From Vibrio sp. S17_S38 (lineage in GTDB: Bacteria > Pseudomonadota > Gammaproteobacteria > Enterobacterales > Vibrionaceae), in contig NZ_JAAUWW010000010.1 in assembly GCF_014694375.1 (NCBI RefSeq), positions 1 through 64,000 of the forward strand: a DNA stretch of 64,000 nucleotides. The letters run 5' to 3'. Both the position numbers and the translations under genes were made by a program. The notes under the pieces were generated by a model, which was given only the letters and a program-made list of their open reading frames with translations, was not told the DNA's origin and did not search any database. Below, piece by piece: positions 7,303 to 16,466 of the stretch (within the stretch, counting starts at the first letter, position 1; every line of letters starts with the position of its first letter).

Positions 7303-7689
7303 TTACTTGCTGTCTTGGCCGTCGAGCAATCCATCAATTGGTTTGCTGTGGATCCGTGAGCTTTTAAACATGGCTTTATTGCCCGTCTCTTCTTCTGCCC
7401 AGAAGTTAATATTGAATTGCGCATCATCACTCATTTCAACGCGATGCCAATATTGCGGTGGGCTAGTGGCAAATGTACCAGCTTGAATCACCACAGTTTG
7501 TTCTGGCTCGGTCGCTTCTTCATTGGCAAAACCGTAAAAAGTAACGGTGCCTTGCATAACGCAGATCTGACCAAATACGCCTTCAGCGGTATTATGGTGA
7601 GTCAGTAATGCTTTGGGTACATTATCTTTAGTGAAAAAGTGAGTTGAGCGTCTTATTTTCCAATGGCTTGGGATGACTAGGTGACTCAT
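7303..7689 (-). CDS. YeaR-like DUF1971 cupin-fold protein
   Basis: The 128-aa product resembles the DUF1971 family (E. coli YeaR and the N-terminal domain of some TehB proteins): an opening IRRSTHFFTKDNVPKALLTHH, a middle QAGTFATSPPQYWHRVE and FNINFWAEEE. Its biochemical role is unknown; in E. coli yeaR responds to nitrate and nitric oxide. It starts 18 bp after the norR stop on the same strand, so it is probably co-transcribed with norR. That placement in a nitric-oxide module supports a role in nitrosative stress, as inference. The C-terminal 25 residues beyond the domain look unstructured. Confidence 0.75.
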   Translation of the reverse strand: MSHLVIPSHWKIRRSTHFFTKDNVPKALLTHHNTAEGVFGQICVMQGTVTFYGFANEEATEPEQTVVIQAGTFATSPPQYWHRVEMSDDAQFNINFWAEEETGNKAMFKSSRIHSKPIDGLLDGQDSK

Positions 7690-7707
7690 AATAATATCCT
7701 CTTCTAT

Positions 7708-9294
7708 TTAATCTTTTAAACCTAGGCGTTTTGCTAAACGGTGCAAGTTCCCACTGTCTATTTGGAGATCTCGAGCCGTTGCTGCCCAGTTTTGTTGGTT
7801 ATTATCTAGTGATGTAGTAATTATTTGAGTTTGAAAACCTTCAGTGGCTTGTTTTAAGCCGACTAGAGTTTCAGATTTTTGAGCAAGTTTTGGTGAATGT
7901 AATAACGTTGATTCATTGGCTGCTACTTGATGCAGAGGTGAAGCACTTTGAGTTAATTCAAAATGGTGTGGCTGCAAAATGACGGGGCTTGATGGTTTGT
8001 TATCGTTACCTGACAAAGCTTCGGTGCGAGCCAATACCGCCGCGCGATGGATGGCATGTTCTAATTGACGCACATTGCCCGGCCAAGAGTATTGGCGTAG
8101 TAAATTCAATGCGGCTGGTGAAATACTCAAGTGTTTAAGGTTGAGTTTATTTTTGCATTTCTCAATAAAAAAACCACTCAGCAATGTTGTATCACCTTCG
8201 CGTTCTCGTAGTGGTGGGACATGAATAGGGAATACACTGAGCCTGTGATATAAATCGGCGCGAAATTGTCCGTTGACCACATCTTGATGTAAATTTCGGT
8301 TAGTTGCCGCCACAATACGAGTATTTACTTTGAGTACACTGTCATCGCCCACACGTTGTAAATCGCCATATTGCAGGACTCGCAGCAGTTTAGATTGTAA
8401 ACTTAACGGTAATTCACCGACTTCATCTAAAAATAGAGTACCGTTATCTGCGAGTTCAAATTTACCTTTTCGATGACTGATCGCGCCAGTAAATGAGCCT
8501 TTTACATGGCCAAATAATTCACTTTCAGCGACCGATTCTGGCAGCGCAGCGCAGTTTAAATATACTAAGGTTTGTTTGGTGCGGTTTGATTGTGCATGAA
8601 TAGCCGCGGCAACTAATTCTTTGCCCACGCCAGTTTCACCCGTTATCAGCACCGAAAGGTCGGTATTAGCAACCGATTGAATTTGCATGCGGAGATCCAT
8701 CATCGCGCCAGATTGCCCAATCATTTCTTCTCCAAGCTTGATATATTTAGTCACTTGCAAAGAGTGCGCGCCAACATGAACGGCCTGCGCTTCTAATTGT
8801 TTCATTAACAATGAAGTGTGCAAACTGGCGGCAGCTAAGGCGCTAATGGTCCTTAGATCTCTATCGGTGAATTGGTCAAATTGATTGGCATCGAAACCAT
8901 CGATGGTAAGCGCACCGATTAAATTTCCGTGCGCAATTAAAGGCAAACCCACACAGGCATGCACATGTAATTTGTCACCTTTATTTGGAATAAGTCCATC
9001 ATAAGGATCGGCAATATCACTGTTGGCAGGAAAGCGGACTACATCACCCGCGCGGGCTATCGCTTCAAGGCGAGGATGCTCATTAATATTAAAACGACGT
9101 CCCATCACTTCTTCATATAAGCCGTCAATCGCCAATGGTACAAACTGTTGGTCATGGTAGGCGAGTAACGCAGCTGCATCACAATTGAGTAAATTTCTCA
9201 GCACTTCTAATAAGCGATCAAATCTATCTTGATTAGAAATCCCCAAGGTAAGATCCAACGCTAATTGAGTGATTTGAGTGTGAAATTTTTGCAT
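7708..9294 (-). CDS. norR: NorR, nitric-oxide-sensing sigma-54 activator
   Basis: The 528-aa protein has an N-terminal GAF domain (about 1-170) that in NorR binds NO at a mononuclear iron, an AAA+ domain (about 190-420) and a C-terminal Fis-type HTH (about 485-528). Walker A GETGVGKE lies at about residue 219. The sigma-54 contact loop reads GSFTGA instead of GAFTGA, a known tolerated variant. FLDEVGELP and the R-finger region follow. [10 protein letters not shown] in the GAF domain carries the expected Cys and His. It is divergent from norVW with three NorR-type sites between, so it should activate norVW and may control its own gene. Confidence 0.95.
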   Translation of the reverse strand: MQKFHTQITQLALDLTLGISNQDRFDRLLEVLRNLLNCDAAALLAYHDQQFVPLAIDGLYEEVMGRRFNINEHPRLEAIARAGDVVRFPANSDIADPYDGLIPNKGDKLHVHACVGLPLIAHGNLIGALTIDGFDANQFDQFTDRDLRTISALAAASLHTSLLMKQLEAQAVHVGAHSLQVTKYIKLGEEMIGQSGAMMDLRMQIQSVANTDLSVLITGETGVGKELVAAAIHAQSNRTKQTLVYLNCAALPESVAESELFGHVKGSFTGAISHRKGKFELADNGTLFLDEVGELPLSLQSKLLRVLQYGDLQRVGDDSVLKVNTRIVAATNRNLHQDVVNGQFRADLYHRLSVFPIHVPPLREREGDTTLLSGFFIEKCKNKLNLKHLSISPAALNLLRQYSWPGNVRQLEHAIHRAAVLARTEALSGNDNKPSSPVILQPHHFELTQSASPLHQVAANESTLLHSPKLAQKSETLVGLKQATEGFQTQIITTSLDNNQQNWAATARDLQIDSGNLHRLAKRLGLKD

Positions 9295-9341
9295 TCAATA
9301 TCTCAACTAGAAAAATAATCGATTATAAGATTCAAATAAGT

Positions 9342-9396
9342 GTCAAATTGACTCTTGAGTGTCTAATTGATACTACTCCGGCTTTGTCAAAAAGAC
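9342..9396 (+). promoter_or_regulatory. Three NorR enhancer-type sites
   Basis: GTCAAATTGAC (9342-9352) is a perfect palindrome of the GT-N7-AC class. GTCTAATTGAT (9361-9371) is a degenerate copy and GTCAAAAAGAC (9386-9396) fits GT-N7-AC. Three sites upstream of norV is the known arrangement for E. coli NorR. They lie 55-109 bp before the -24/-12 promoter. Binding is inferred. Confidence 0.8.
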
Positions 9397-9450
9397 ATAC
9401 TACTAACGAGTAAAAATCATAACTAATTGATTAATAATGATATTAATAGT

Positions 9451-9466
9451 TGGCACGCTTACTGCT
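9451..9466 (+). promoter_or_regulatory. Sigma-54 promoter of norVW
   Basis: TGGCACGCTTACTGCT has GG and GC dinucleotides separated by exactly 10 bases, as required for -24/-12 promoters (consensus TGGCAC-N5-TTGC). It is placed downstream of the NorR-type sites and about 50 bp before the norV ATG. Confidence 0.88.
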
Positions 9467-9518
9467 GTATACAGGCTAAGAGAATCATTTAATTTTAGTT
9501 TTTATTTAGGAGTCGTTT

Positions 9519-11081
9519 ATGTCTATCCATGTTAAAAATAATATTCATTGGGTTGGTCAACGTGATTGGGAAGTACAAAACTTCCACGGTACAGAATATA
9601 AAATCACTCGTGGTACCAGCTACAACAGCTATCTCATCCGTGAAGAAAAGACAGTATTGATTGATACCGTTGATCATCGCTTTAGCCAACAGTTTATCCA
9701 AAACTTAGAAATGGAAATTGATCTAAATGAGATCGATTACATTGTTATCAACCATGCAGAAGAAGATCACGCCGGAGCTTTAGGTGCATTGCTCGCTAAA
9801 ATTCCGAACACGCCAATTTATTGTACTGAAAATGCCATTGATTCGATTATCGGTCACCACCATCAACCGGATTGGAATTTCAATGTGGTCAGAACCGGCG
9901 ACAGTATTGATTTAGGCAACGGCAAAGCATTGGTGTTTGTTGAATCTCCAATGTTGCATTGGCCAGACAGCATGATGACTTACATGACAGGCGACGCAGT
10001 ATTGTTCAGCAACGATGCATTCGGTCAGCATTATTGTGATGAACATTTGTTTAACGATGAAGTTGATCAAGTGGAATTATATGAGCAATGCTTGCGCTAC
10101 TACGCGAATATCTTAACGCCATTTAGCGCGTTGGTGACAGCGAAAATCAAAGAAGTGCTAAGCCTTGAATTACCCGTGGATATGATTGCTACCGCACACG
10201 GTATCGTATGGCGTGATAACCCAACTCAAATTATTCATCAATATCTTGAGTGGGCGGATAATTACCAAGAAGATCGCATCACGTTATTCTACGATTCAAT
10301 GTCAAACAATACTCGTATGATGGCCGATGGTATCGCGCAAGGTATTCACGATATTGACCCTAATGTGGCGGTAAAAGTATTTAACGTGTCGCTACATGAC
10401 AAGAATGAGATCTTATCAAGCGTATTTCGCTCAAAAGGTATCTTAGTCGGCTCGTCTACAATGAATAACGTGATGATGCCAAAAGTGGCTGGCATGTTAG
10501 AAGAAATTACCGGTATGCGTTTTAAAAATAAAAAAGCTGCGGCATTCGGAAGTTATGGTTGGAATGGTGGCGCGGTAGACCGTATTCATACTCGTTTGAT
10601 GGATTGTGGATTTGAAACGGCGATCAGCAAGAAAACCAAATGGCGTCCAGATGGTAAGGCGATGCAAGAATGTCGTGAATATGGCCGTCAAATTGCGCGT
10701 GAATGGGCGTTGTATGAGTTATCAGACACTATCTCGTCAATCGTTAAACAAACAACAGGTGTACCAGTATCAAAAGCAGTACCAGTATCAAAAGCAGTAC
10801 CAAAAGTTGAAGCATCGGTTACAACATCGACTGTTGAGATTGAAGTGCCAAAGACAACGGCTCAACCAACCAATGGTTCAGATGCACAAGCCATGTTGTG
10901 TACAGTGTGCCAGTGGGTTTATGAACCAGAATTAGGCGAGCCAAATCAAGGCGTCGAACCCGGTACAGCTTGGGCTGAAGTGCCTGAATATTTCTTATGC
11001 CCAGATTGCGGCATTGGTAAAGAAGTGTTTGAACCTTGTGCCAGTAAACTCGGTAAAGGTAACGGATCACAGGTGGCTTAA
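9519..11081 (+). CDS. norV: NorV, flavorubredoxin nitric-oxide reductase
   Basis: The 520-aa enzyme reduces NO to N2O in the cytoplasm at a di-iron site. Domains are: metallo-beta-lactamase core (1-250) with ligands H79, E81, D83 and H84 in [10 protein letters not shown]147 in LHWPDS, D166 and H227; flavodoxin domain with FMN loop (about 254-395); and C-terminal rubredoxin with C461, C464, C494 and C497. E. coli NorV is 479 aa. The extra length is a linker containing the tandem PVSKAV repeat. It shares one base with norW and is expressed from the sigma-54 promoter at 9451. The ATG has an AGGAG ribosome site. Confidence 0.97.
   Translation: MSIHVKNNIHWVGQRDWEVQNFHGTEYKITRGTSYNSYLIREEKTVLIDTVDHRFSQQFIQNLEMEIDLNEIDYIVINHAEEDHAGALGALLAKIPNTPIYCTENAIDSIIGHHHQPDWNFNVVRTGDSIDLGNGKALVFVESPMLHWPDSMMTYMTGDAVLFSNDAFGQHYCDEHLFNDEVDQVELYEQCLRYYANILTPFSALVTAKIKEVLSLELPVDMIATAHGIVWRDNPTQIIHQYLEWADNYQEDRITLFYDSMSNNTRMMADGIAQGIHDIDPNVAVKVFNVSLHDKNEILSSVFRSKGILVGSSTMNNVMMPKVAGMLEEITGMRFKNKKAAAFGSYGWNGGAVDRIHTRLMDCGFETAISKKTKWRPDGKAMQECREYGRQIAREWALYELSDTISSIVKQTTGVPVSKAVPVSKAVPKVEASVTTSTVEIEVPKTTAQPTNGSDAQAMLCTVCQWVYEPELGEPNQGVEPGTAWAEVPEYFLCPDCGIGKEVFEPCASKLGKGNGSQVA
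10761..10802 (+). repeat. 18-bp tandem repeat inside the NorV linker
   Basis: GTACCAGTATCAAAAGCA occurs at 10761-10778 and identically at 10779-10796, then GTACCA starts a partial third copy. In frame it encodes VPVSKA twice, in the linker between flavodoxin and rubredoxin domains. Exact identity implies recent duplication and easy length variation. Confidence 0.95.
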
Positions 11082-12238
11082 TGAATACTCCTATTATGAT
11101 CATAGGCAGCGGATTTGCTGCCTATCAATTAGTTAAAACGCTGCGCCGAACTGACAGTGATACGCCTATTATGGTGATCACCGCCGATGATGGGCATGAT
11201 TACAACAAGCCAGATCTCAGTCACGTGTTTAGCAAGAATCAAGATGCGGACGCGCTTATTCGCCAAACTGCCGAAGTTTTCGCACAAGAAAATAGCGTGA
11301 CGATCCTAACTCACACCCGTATTGCGAGTATTGATAGCCAAGCGCAAACAGTCGCTTGCGAAAATGGCGAAGTGATGGCGTATGCAAAACTTGTTTTGGC
11401 CACTGGTGCTTCGGTGTTTGTTCCACCAATGACAGGTTCAGCGGTAGAGAGAATAGTGACTTTAAATAGCCGAGTTGAATTTCAAGCGGCGCATCAACAA
11501 TTAAGCCAATCGGAGCATGTGTTGATCATCGGCGCGGGCTTAATTGGTACTGAACTGGCGATGGATTTAGCATCTTCAGGCAAAACGGTGTCGTTAGTCG
11601 ATCCGTGCGATAGCGTGATGGCGACTTTATTGCCTGATGCTGTTTCTGCACCACTGCAAAAACAATTGCGCAAACGTGGCGTCAAACTGCATTTAAATAA
11701 TATCGTACAAAGTTTAGATAAAACTGAGTTTGGCATTGAAGTTATGTTAGATTCTGGCGAGCAATTTTTGGTTGATAGTGTGATTTCAGCAGCAGGTTTA
11801 AAACCCAATGTGCACCTTGCAAAACAAGCGGGTTTAGAAGTAGGTAAAGGCATTGTAGTTAATCGACAATTACAAGCCTCACAACCTAATATTTACGCGA
11901 TTGGTGATTGCGCTCAAATTGAAAATAAGGTGTTGTCTTTCTTACAGCCAACGCTATTGAGCGCTAATGTTCTCGCTAAAGCCTTATTAAATGGTCATGT
12001 AGAAAATGCGGATCTTAAATTAGCGTCTATGCTAGTGAAAGTGAAAACGCCCGATCTGCCAATCCAATTGAGTGGTCATACTGGTGAAAGTGTTTATCGT
12101 TGGTCGGTTGAATTAGACGGCGAGGGCATTACTGCCAAAGCCTTTAATGTTGATGATGCATTAGTGGGGTTTGTGGTTACGCAAAATCACATGAAAAATG
12201 CTTTTCCAATGTTAAGAGAGCTGCCTGCTTTACTGTAA
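11081..12238 (+). CDS. norW: NorW, NADH:flavorubredoxin reductase
   Basis: This 385-aa FAD/NAD oxidoreductase passes electrons from NADH to the rubredoxin domain of NorV. It shows the FAD-binding IIGSGFAAYQ at residues 7-16, NKPDLSHVFSK, the NAD-binding IIGAGLIGTELAMDLA near residue 148, and the second FAD motif YAIGDCAQIE near 275. Its length fits E. coli NorW (377). It overlaps the norV stop codon by one base, so translation is probably coupled. It is followed 17 bp later by the cysteine-rich gene, which is likely in the same transcript. Confidence 0.96.
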   Translation: MNTPIMIIGSGFAAYQLVKTLRRTDSDTPIMVITADDGHDYNKPDLSHVFSKNQDADALIRQTAEVFAQENSVTILTHTRIASIDSQAQTVACENGEVMAYAKLVLATGASVFVPPMTGSAVERIVTLNSRVEFQAAHQQLSQSEHVLIIGAGLIGTELAMDLASSGKTVSLVDPCDSVMATLLPDAVSAPLQKQLRKRGVKLHLNNIVQSLDKTEFGIEVMLDSGEQFLVDSVISAAGLKPNVHLAKQAGLEVGKGIVVNRQLQASQPNIYAIGDCAQIENKVLSFLQPTLLSANVLAKALLNGHVENADLKLASMLVKVKTPDLPIQLSGHTGESVYRWSVELDGEGITAKAFNVDDALVGFVVTQNHMKNAFPMLRELPALL

Positions 12239-12255
12239 GAGTCTAGGAGAGTTGA

Positions 12256-12438
12256 ATGAGTATTCAAACATTTCATCGTTATGCAGATCAAGTCAGCCAG
12301 TATTTTACCAATTATTTGAACCAACGTGGGCGATGTGAAAATAGTGAATGTGGATTGGAAACTGCGCAGCAATGCCAGCGTGAGTTAGCGTGTGAAAACT
12401 GCCAGATAATTACTTCTGAGGCTTCAAATAAGGATTAA
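12256..12438 (+). CDS. Small cysteine-rich protein at end of norVW operon
   Basis: A 60-aa protein of unknown function. It carries five cysteines, C27, C32, C40, C46 and C49, spaced C-x4-C-x7-C-x5-C-x2-C, after an N-terminal half that looks helical. A clear AGGAGAG ribosome site precedes the ATG, and the gene starts 17 bp after norW and ends before a terminator, so it belongs to the NO-induced operon. The cysteines could bind a metal or act as thiols, but this is not shown. It has no signal peptide or membrane segment. I do not recognise a family. Confidence 0.75.
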   Translation: MSIQTFHRYADQVSQYFTNYLNQRGRCENSECGLETAQQCQRELACENCQIITSEASNKD

Positions 12439-12478
12439 TATTTACACTATGAATATTCATTTCTAGAGCATTAACAAA

Positions 12479-12513
12479 AGCTGTGCAGATATTGATTTGT
12501 GCAGCTCTTTTTT
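12479..12513 (+). terminator. Terminator of norVW operon
   Basis: AGCTGTGCA (12479-12487) pairs with TGTGCAGCT (12498-12506), including two G-U pairs, followed by CTTTTTTT. Confidence 0.8.
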
Positions 12514-12599
12514 GCACTTTTTCACTCAAAATTATGGATTCAAGCACATTTTTTCAATTGAGGCGTTATAATCGCATTTTTCTCTGAAGTGACTCTTCA

Positions 12600-13361
12600 A
12601 TGCTTGATTTTATTCTTCACTTGAAACCTCATGTTCTTAGCGATTCTCAATTCTATTTTCTTATCTTGCTGAGTGGCATGACATCGATGCTCAACACGAT
12701 TATTGGTGTTGGGGGCGGGGCAACGCTTATTGCATTTATGATTACCATGATCCCAGCCTCTGCAGTTATTCCTGTGCATGCGGTTGTACAGTTAGGATCG
12801 AACGCAGGTCGCGCCGTCTTAATGCGAAAACATATTCAAAAACAATACTTAGGATGGTTTTTTGTCGGGAGTGTAGTCGGGGCATTGATTGGCGGCAATA
12901 TTGCGCTTAATTTACCGACTCGGTATCTAGAATTAATCCTGGCTGTATTCATATTAATTAGCAGTTGGGTGCCAATTAATATGAGCTTTAAAGGTAAAAA
13001 AGGCTTGATCGGTGTGGGAATGTTTACGGCTTTTCTTACCATGTTTGTTGGCGCAACAGGGCCATTTTTGATTGCTACGGTAAAAAATTTATTGCCTGAT
13101 CGCCGTCAATTAAGCGCGACAATGGCTTGTTTCATGTCGATACAGCATGTCATTAAAGCCGTTATCTTTGGTTTACTTGGTTTTGCCTATACCGATTGGA
13201 TTGGTGTGATTGTTTTAATGATTGCTGTGGGTTTTGTGGGGACTTATATTGGAAAGCACATATTAGATAAAGTCTCGAATCAGCACTTTCACACCATACT
13301 CAAAGTTGCACTAACGTTTATTGCCCTACGCTTAATCTGGGGATTTTTTGCAGGTCATTAA
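12600..13361 (+). CDS. TauE/SafE-family membrane exporter
   Basis: The 253-aa protein is an inner-membrane TauE/SafE family member, related to putative sulfite/organosulfur anion exporters. It has about eight hydrophobic segments. The repeated glycine-rich motif IGVGGGATLIAF (near residue 36) and FVGATGPFLIATV (near 140) are the two half-site signatures of the family. The ATG at 12600 follows directly after the AT-rich promoter region and lacks a strong ribosome site. The last 42 codons have a diverged second copy at 14813-14941. Substrate is unknown. Confidence 0.88.
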   Translation: MLDFILHLKPHVLSDSQFYFLILLSGMTSMLNTIIGVGGGATLIAFMITMIPASAVIPVHAVVQLGSNAGRAVLMRKHIQKQYLGWFFVGSVVGALIGGNIALNLPTRYLELILAVFILISSWVPINMSFKGKKGLIGVGMFTAFLTMFVGATGPFLIATVKNLLPDRRQLSATMACFMSIQHVIKAVIFGLLGFAYTDWIGVIVLMIAVGFVGTYIGKHILDKVSNQHFHTILKVALTFIALRLIWGFFAGH

Positions 13362-13538
13362 ATTATAGGCAATTTAGTTCATGGTATTGGTAACACTCTT
13401 ACTATCGTTTTTATAGATAGGTTGAGTGGATAAAATGAGATGAAGCTATACGTTATTCAATTGAGCAACTGTAAACAGACTTCTCTTTCTATATGATGGA
13501 ACGATGATAAAAATAACGACAAGGAAGCGTCGCATACC

Positions 13539-14729
13539 ATGAATGATCGTATTAATTCAGAATCCACTCGTCCCTCATCTTGGTTTAATCTTAGCCATAT
13601 ATCTGCAGGCTTTACCGCGGTTCTGATTGGTTACACTAGTTCGGTTGTTATTATTATTCAAGCCGCCACTTCCGCCGGAGCTTCAGCGCTGCAAATTGCC
13701 AGTTGGTTATTGGTTTTGGGCGTCACTGTGGGCGTAAGCTCTATTGCTTATTCTTGGTATTACAAAATGCCCGTTTTGATGTCTTGGTCAACACCGGGGG
13801 CGGCGATGTTGATTGCGGCAGTCGCTCAATATACTTTACCGCAGGTTATTGGCGCTTTTGTGATCTCTGGCTTTTTGCTGTTATTAACAGGTCTAATTAC
13901 ACCGCTTAGCCGTTTACTTGAAAATATTCCCTCACAGCTTGCGACGTCAATGCTTGGCGCGATCTTGATCCCTTTTTGTTTGAAAGCGTTTACGCCTGTT
14001 ACTACAAGCCCTATGGTTTTTGGCGCGATGATGGCCACATTCTTTATTGCAAAACGCTATTTACCACGTTATGCGATGATGCTTTTACTGGTTGTTGGTA
14101 TTGCTATTGCGATTTTTACTGGGGCGTTTTCAGGGCAAGTAATAGTGCTGAATATTGCTGAACCGGTATGGGTAACGCCAGAGTTTGATTGGATGGCGAT
14201 GGTGAATTTAAGCCTTCCGCTTTATATCATTACGATGCTTTCTCAGAACTTGCCCGGCTTTGCCATGATGAGAAGTTATCAATATGAATTACCAGCGAAA
14301 CCTTTATTTATTGGTACGGGGTTTCTCAATATGCTGACTGCGCCTTTTGGTGGGTTTAGTTTAAATTTAGCGGCAATCTCAGCGGCTATTTGCATGAATG
14401 AAGATGTGGATTCCGATAGAAACCAACGTTACAAAGCATCAATGTGGGCCGGAGGTATTTTCATTATTGCAGGTTTATGGGCCACCGCAGTAGTGGCGAT
14501 ATTCTTGGCCTTACCAAAAGAGGTTTCACAAATTCTTGCAGGTTTGGCTCTACTTGGAACCTTGTTAATGTGTATGCAAACGGCGTTTGGCGATGCTGAA
14601 TATCGGGAGTCTTCCCTCTATACGTTTTTGGTGACGTTATCTGGCATTACTTTGTTTGGTATTGGTTCGACGTTATGGGGATTGATGGCAGGGCTTATTC
14701 ATCAAAAATTAATGCATAAAAATCGGTAG
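13539..14729 (+). CDS. BenE-type benzoate/H+ symporter family protein
   Basis: This 396-aa inner-membrane protein has around 12 hydrophobic segments and matches the BenE family (E. coli YdcO), relatives of xanthine/uracil permeases. Signatures are HISAGFTAVLIGYTSSVVII, PVLMSWSTPGAAML and APFGGFSLNLAAISAAICM. BenE proteins import benzoate in some bacteria; no aromatic catabolism genes lie nearby, so the substrate here is unknown. AAGGA precedes the ATG. The gene is flanked on both sides by TauE-like sequence (intact gene left, orphan tail right), so it may have arrived by an insertion or recombination. Confidence 0.9.
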   Translation: MNDRINSESTRPSSWFNLSHISAGFTAVLIGYTSSVVIIIQAATSAGASALQIASWLLVLGVTVGVSSIAYSWYYKMPVLMSWSTPGAAMLIAAVAQYTLPQVIGAFVISGFLLLLTGLITPLSRLLENIPSQLATSMLGAILIPFCLKAFTPVTTSPMVFGAMMATFFIAKRYLPRYAMMLLLVVGIAIAIFTGAFSGQVIVLNIAEPVWVTPEFDWMAMVNLSLPLYIITMLSQNLPGFAMMRSYQYELPAKPLFIGTGFLNMLTAPFGGFSLNLAAISAAICMNEDVDSDRNQRYKASMWAGGIFIIAGLWATAVVAIFLALPKEVSQILAGLALLGTLLMCMQTAFGDAEYRESSLYTFLVTLSGITLFGIGSTLWGLMAGLIHQKLMHKNR

Positions 14730-14750
14730 GGTAAGAACTGTTTTAAGATT

Positions 14751-14783
14751 AAAAAGGCTTACATGAACGTAAGCCTTTTAATT
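14751..14783 (+). terminator. Terminator after benE-like gene
   Basis: AAAAAGGCTTAC (14751-14762) pairs with GTAAGCCTTTT (14769-14779), ending in T-rich sequence. Confidence 0.85.
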
Positions 14784-14812
14784 TATATACCGAGTCGCTT
14801 TGAGCGTGAAGC

Positions 14813-14941
14813 TTTGTAGGGGCTTATATTGGAAATAAAATATTAGATGAAAGCCTCGAACCAGTACTTTCACACATACTCAAAGTTGCGCTTACATTTA
14901 TTGCCCTGCGCTTAATCTGGGGATTTTTTGCAGGGTATTAA
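14813..14941 (+). pseudogene. Orphan 3' end of a second TauE/SafE-like gene
   Basis: This stretch matches the last 129 bases of the TauE-like gene (13233-13361), with about 16 differences by hand count. Most substitutions fall at third codon positions. One inserted base and one deleted base cancel, so the frame still reads ...HILKVALTFIALRLI then WGFFAGY and a stop. Nothing upstream of 14813 resembles the rest of the gene. It is therefore the surviving tail of a diverged TauE homologue rather than a fresh local copy. Confidence 0.85.
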
Positions 14942-14965
14942 TGGTCTGTCAGACTATCTAAAGGC

Positions 14966-15700
14966 TCACTGTTGGATTTGATTTAAGAATTTTTTCAATT
15001 GTGGTGATTGAGGATTATTAAATAGTTCATTTGGTGTCCCTTGCTCTACAATTTCTCCATTGGCCATATAAATGACGCGATCGGCGACTTCTTTGGCAAA
15101 TTGCATTTCATGTGTAACGACCAGCATCGTTTGATGAGCAATGGCGAGTTTTTTCATTAAGGCTAATACTTCACCAACCCATTCAGGATCAAGTGCTGAA
15201 GTTGGTTCATCAAATAATAATAGCTCAGGTTTGAAGGCCATTGCGCGACCAATACCAACTCGTTGTTGTTGACCACCAGAAAGTGCAGCAGGGTAGCTAT
15301 CACCTTTATCACTCAATCCAATCTCATCTAATATCTGTTGTGCCTCTTTTAGTGCCTCGGCTTTTTTCCAGCCACGAACCGTGATCAATCCTTCTGCAAT
15401 ATTTTGGCGAGCGGTGAGGTGCGAAAATAGAGCATAATTTTGAAAAACAAATCCAGTTTTACGGCGCAGAGCAATCATATCCGATTTGGTGTGCTTTTCA
15501 GCATTAACAGTAGCATCACCAATCGTAATAATGCCTTTATCCGCTTGCTCTAAAAAGTTTACACAACGTAATAATGTTGATTTACCCGTACCGCTTGAGC
15601 CGATAATAACAATGATTTCACCTTTCTTTACTTCGATATCAATACCGGACAAGACTAAAGTGTCACCAAAGGATTTATGTAAGTTTTCAATTTTAATCAT
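14966..15700 (-). CDS. Polar amino-acid ABC transporter, ATP-binding subunit
   Basis: A 244-aa PAAT-type ATPase with Walker A GSSGTGKS (near residue 34), Q-loop FQNYALF, signature [17 protein letters not shown], Walker [13 protein letters not shown] and H-loop VTHEM. It energises import by the permease upstream; the two reading frames overlap by 4 bp. It is the last gene of a three-gene transporter operon with the binding-protein gene first. The binding-protein sequence suggests cystine or a related amino acid as substrate (inference). Confidence 0.93.
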   Translation of the reverse strand: MIKIENLHKSFGDTLVLSGIDIEVKKGEIIVIIGSSGTGKSTLLRCVNFLEQADKGIITIGDATVNAEKHTKSDMIALRRKTGFVFQNYALFSHLTARQNIAEGLITVRGWKKAEALKEAQQILDEIGLSDKGDSYPAALSGGQQQRVGIGRAMAFKPELLLFDEPTSALDPEWVGEVLALMKKLAIAHQTMLVVTHEMQFAKEVADRVIYMANGEIVEQGTPNELFNNPQSPQLKKFLNQIQQ

Positions 15701-16368
15701 CGTGCATAGGCCTTATTTAATTTCACTTCAGCCCAAATTTGAACTCGAGTCATGATGATAACCACGAACCAATAAATTAATGCTACTGCCAAAAATGCTT
15801 CAAAGAATCGGAAACTTGATGACGCTTCCATTTGGGCTTTTGCCATGATTTCAGACACGCCTAAAGTAAAAGCCAATGAGGTGGATTTGATCATATCAAT
15901 GAAGTAGTTCATCAACGAAGGTAAAGCGACGCGTGTTGCTTGAGGCAAAATAATACGGCGCATAGATTGGCTGGTAGTCATGCCGACCGACATGCTCGCT
16001 TCCATTTGGCTTCGGTCGATACCAATAATGGCGGCTCGAATACTTTCTGCCATATAAGAAGCAAAATGCAGAGTTAGACCAATCACAGAAGCGCTAAATG
16101 CATCCAGACCAACCATGACCGGGAAAATTTGAGGTAAGCCGTAATACAATAAAAACAGTTGGACCAATAATGGCGTACCACGGAAGAAACTAATATACAG
16201 TTGGCATAATTGGTTTAAGACTGGCACGCGAAAAACACGAATAATCGCGATAATAACGGCCAAGGTTAGCGCAAAAATACTGCCCCAAAGTGCCATTTCA
16301 AGTGTAATGCCAAGGTATCGGAATAATATTGGCATCAAGTCGATCATGTATTGAAAATCAAAATTCAT
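15697..16368 (-). CDS. Polar amino-acid ABC transporter, permease subunit
   Basis: A 223-aa HisM/GlnP-type permease with about five membrane segments. It opens [21 protein letters not shown] and contains the EAA-loop region [16 protein letters not shown] and the conserved [19 protein letters not shown]. It overlaps the ATPase gene by 4 bp and follows the binding-protein gene after a hairpin-containing gap. It would act as a homodimer in the inner membrane. Confidence 0.93.
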   Translation of the reverse strand: MNFDFQYMIDLMPILFRYLGITLEMALWGSIFALTLAVIIAIIRVFRVPVLNQLCQLYISFFRGTPLLVQLFLLYYGLPQIFPVMVGLDAFSASVIGLTLHFASYMAESIRAAIIGIDRSQMEASMSVGMTTSQSMRRIILPQATRVALPSLMNYFIDMIKSTSLAFTLGVSEIMAKAQMEASSSFRFFEAFLAVALIYWFVVIIMTRVQIWAEVKLNKAYAR

Positions 16369-16370
16369 AA

Positions 16371-16440
16371 ATATTCTTAAAAAAGCAAAAACCCACTATC
16401 AATTAGACTCTGGTTATACCAAATCAATGATAGCGGGTTT
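16371..16440 (-). terminator. Intercistronic hairpin between binding-protein and permease genes
   Basis: On the minus strand AAACCCGCTATCA (16440-16428) pairs with TGATAGTGGGTTT (16401-16389), a 13-bp stem with one G-U pair and a 26-base loop. T-rich sequence (TTTGCTTTTTT) follows. As it is inside an operon it probably gives partial termination, so that more binding protein than permease is made. Confidence 0.65.
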
Positions 16441-16466
16441 TATTGTAAATAGTTGGTAAAACAGGT

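Noticed and set aside
9495-9701. Minus-strand frame overlapping the norV start
   Set aside because: It covers the norV promoter and coding start on the opposite strand and has no family features.
16411-16421. TTATACCAA-type sequence considered as a UxuR operator
   Set aside because: It lies in the loop of an intercistronic hairpin in an unrelated operon and lacks the palindromic half, so it is probably a coincidence.
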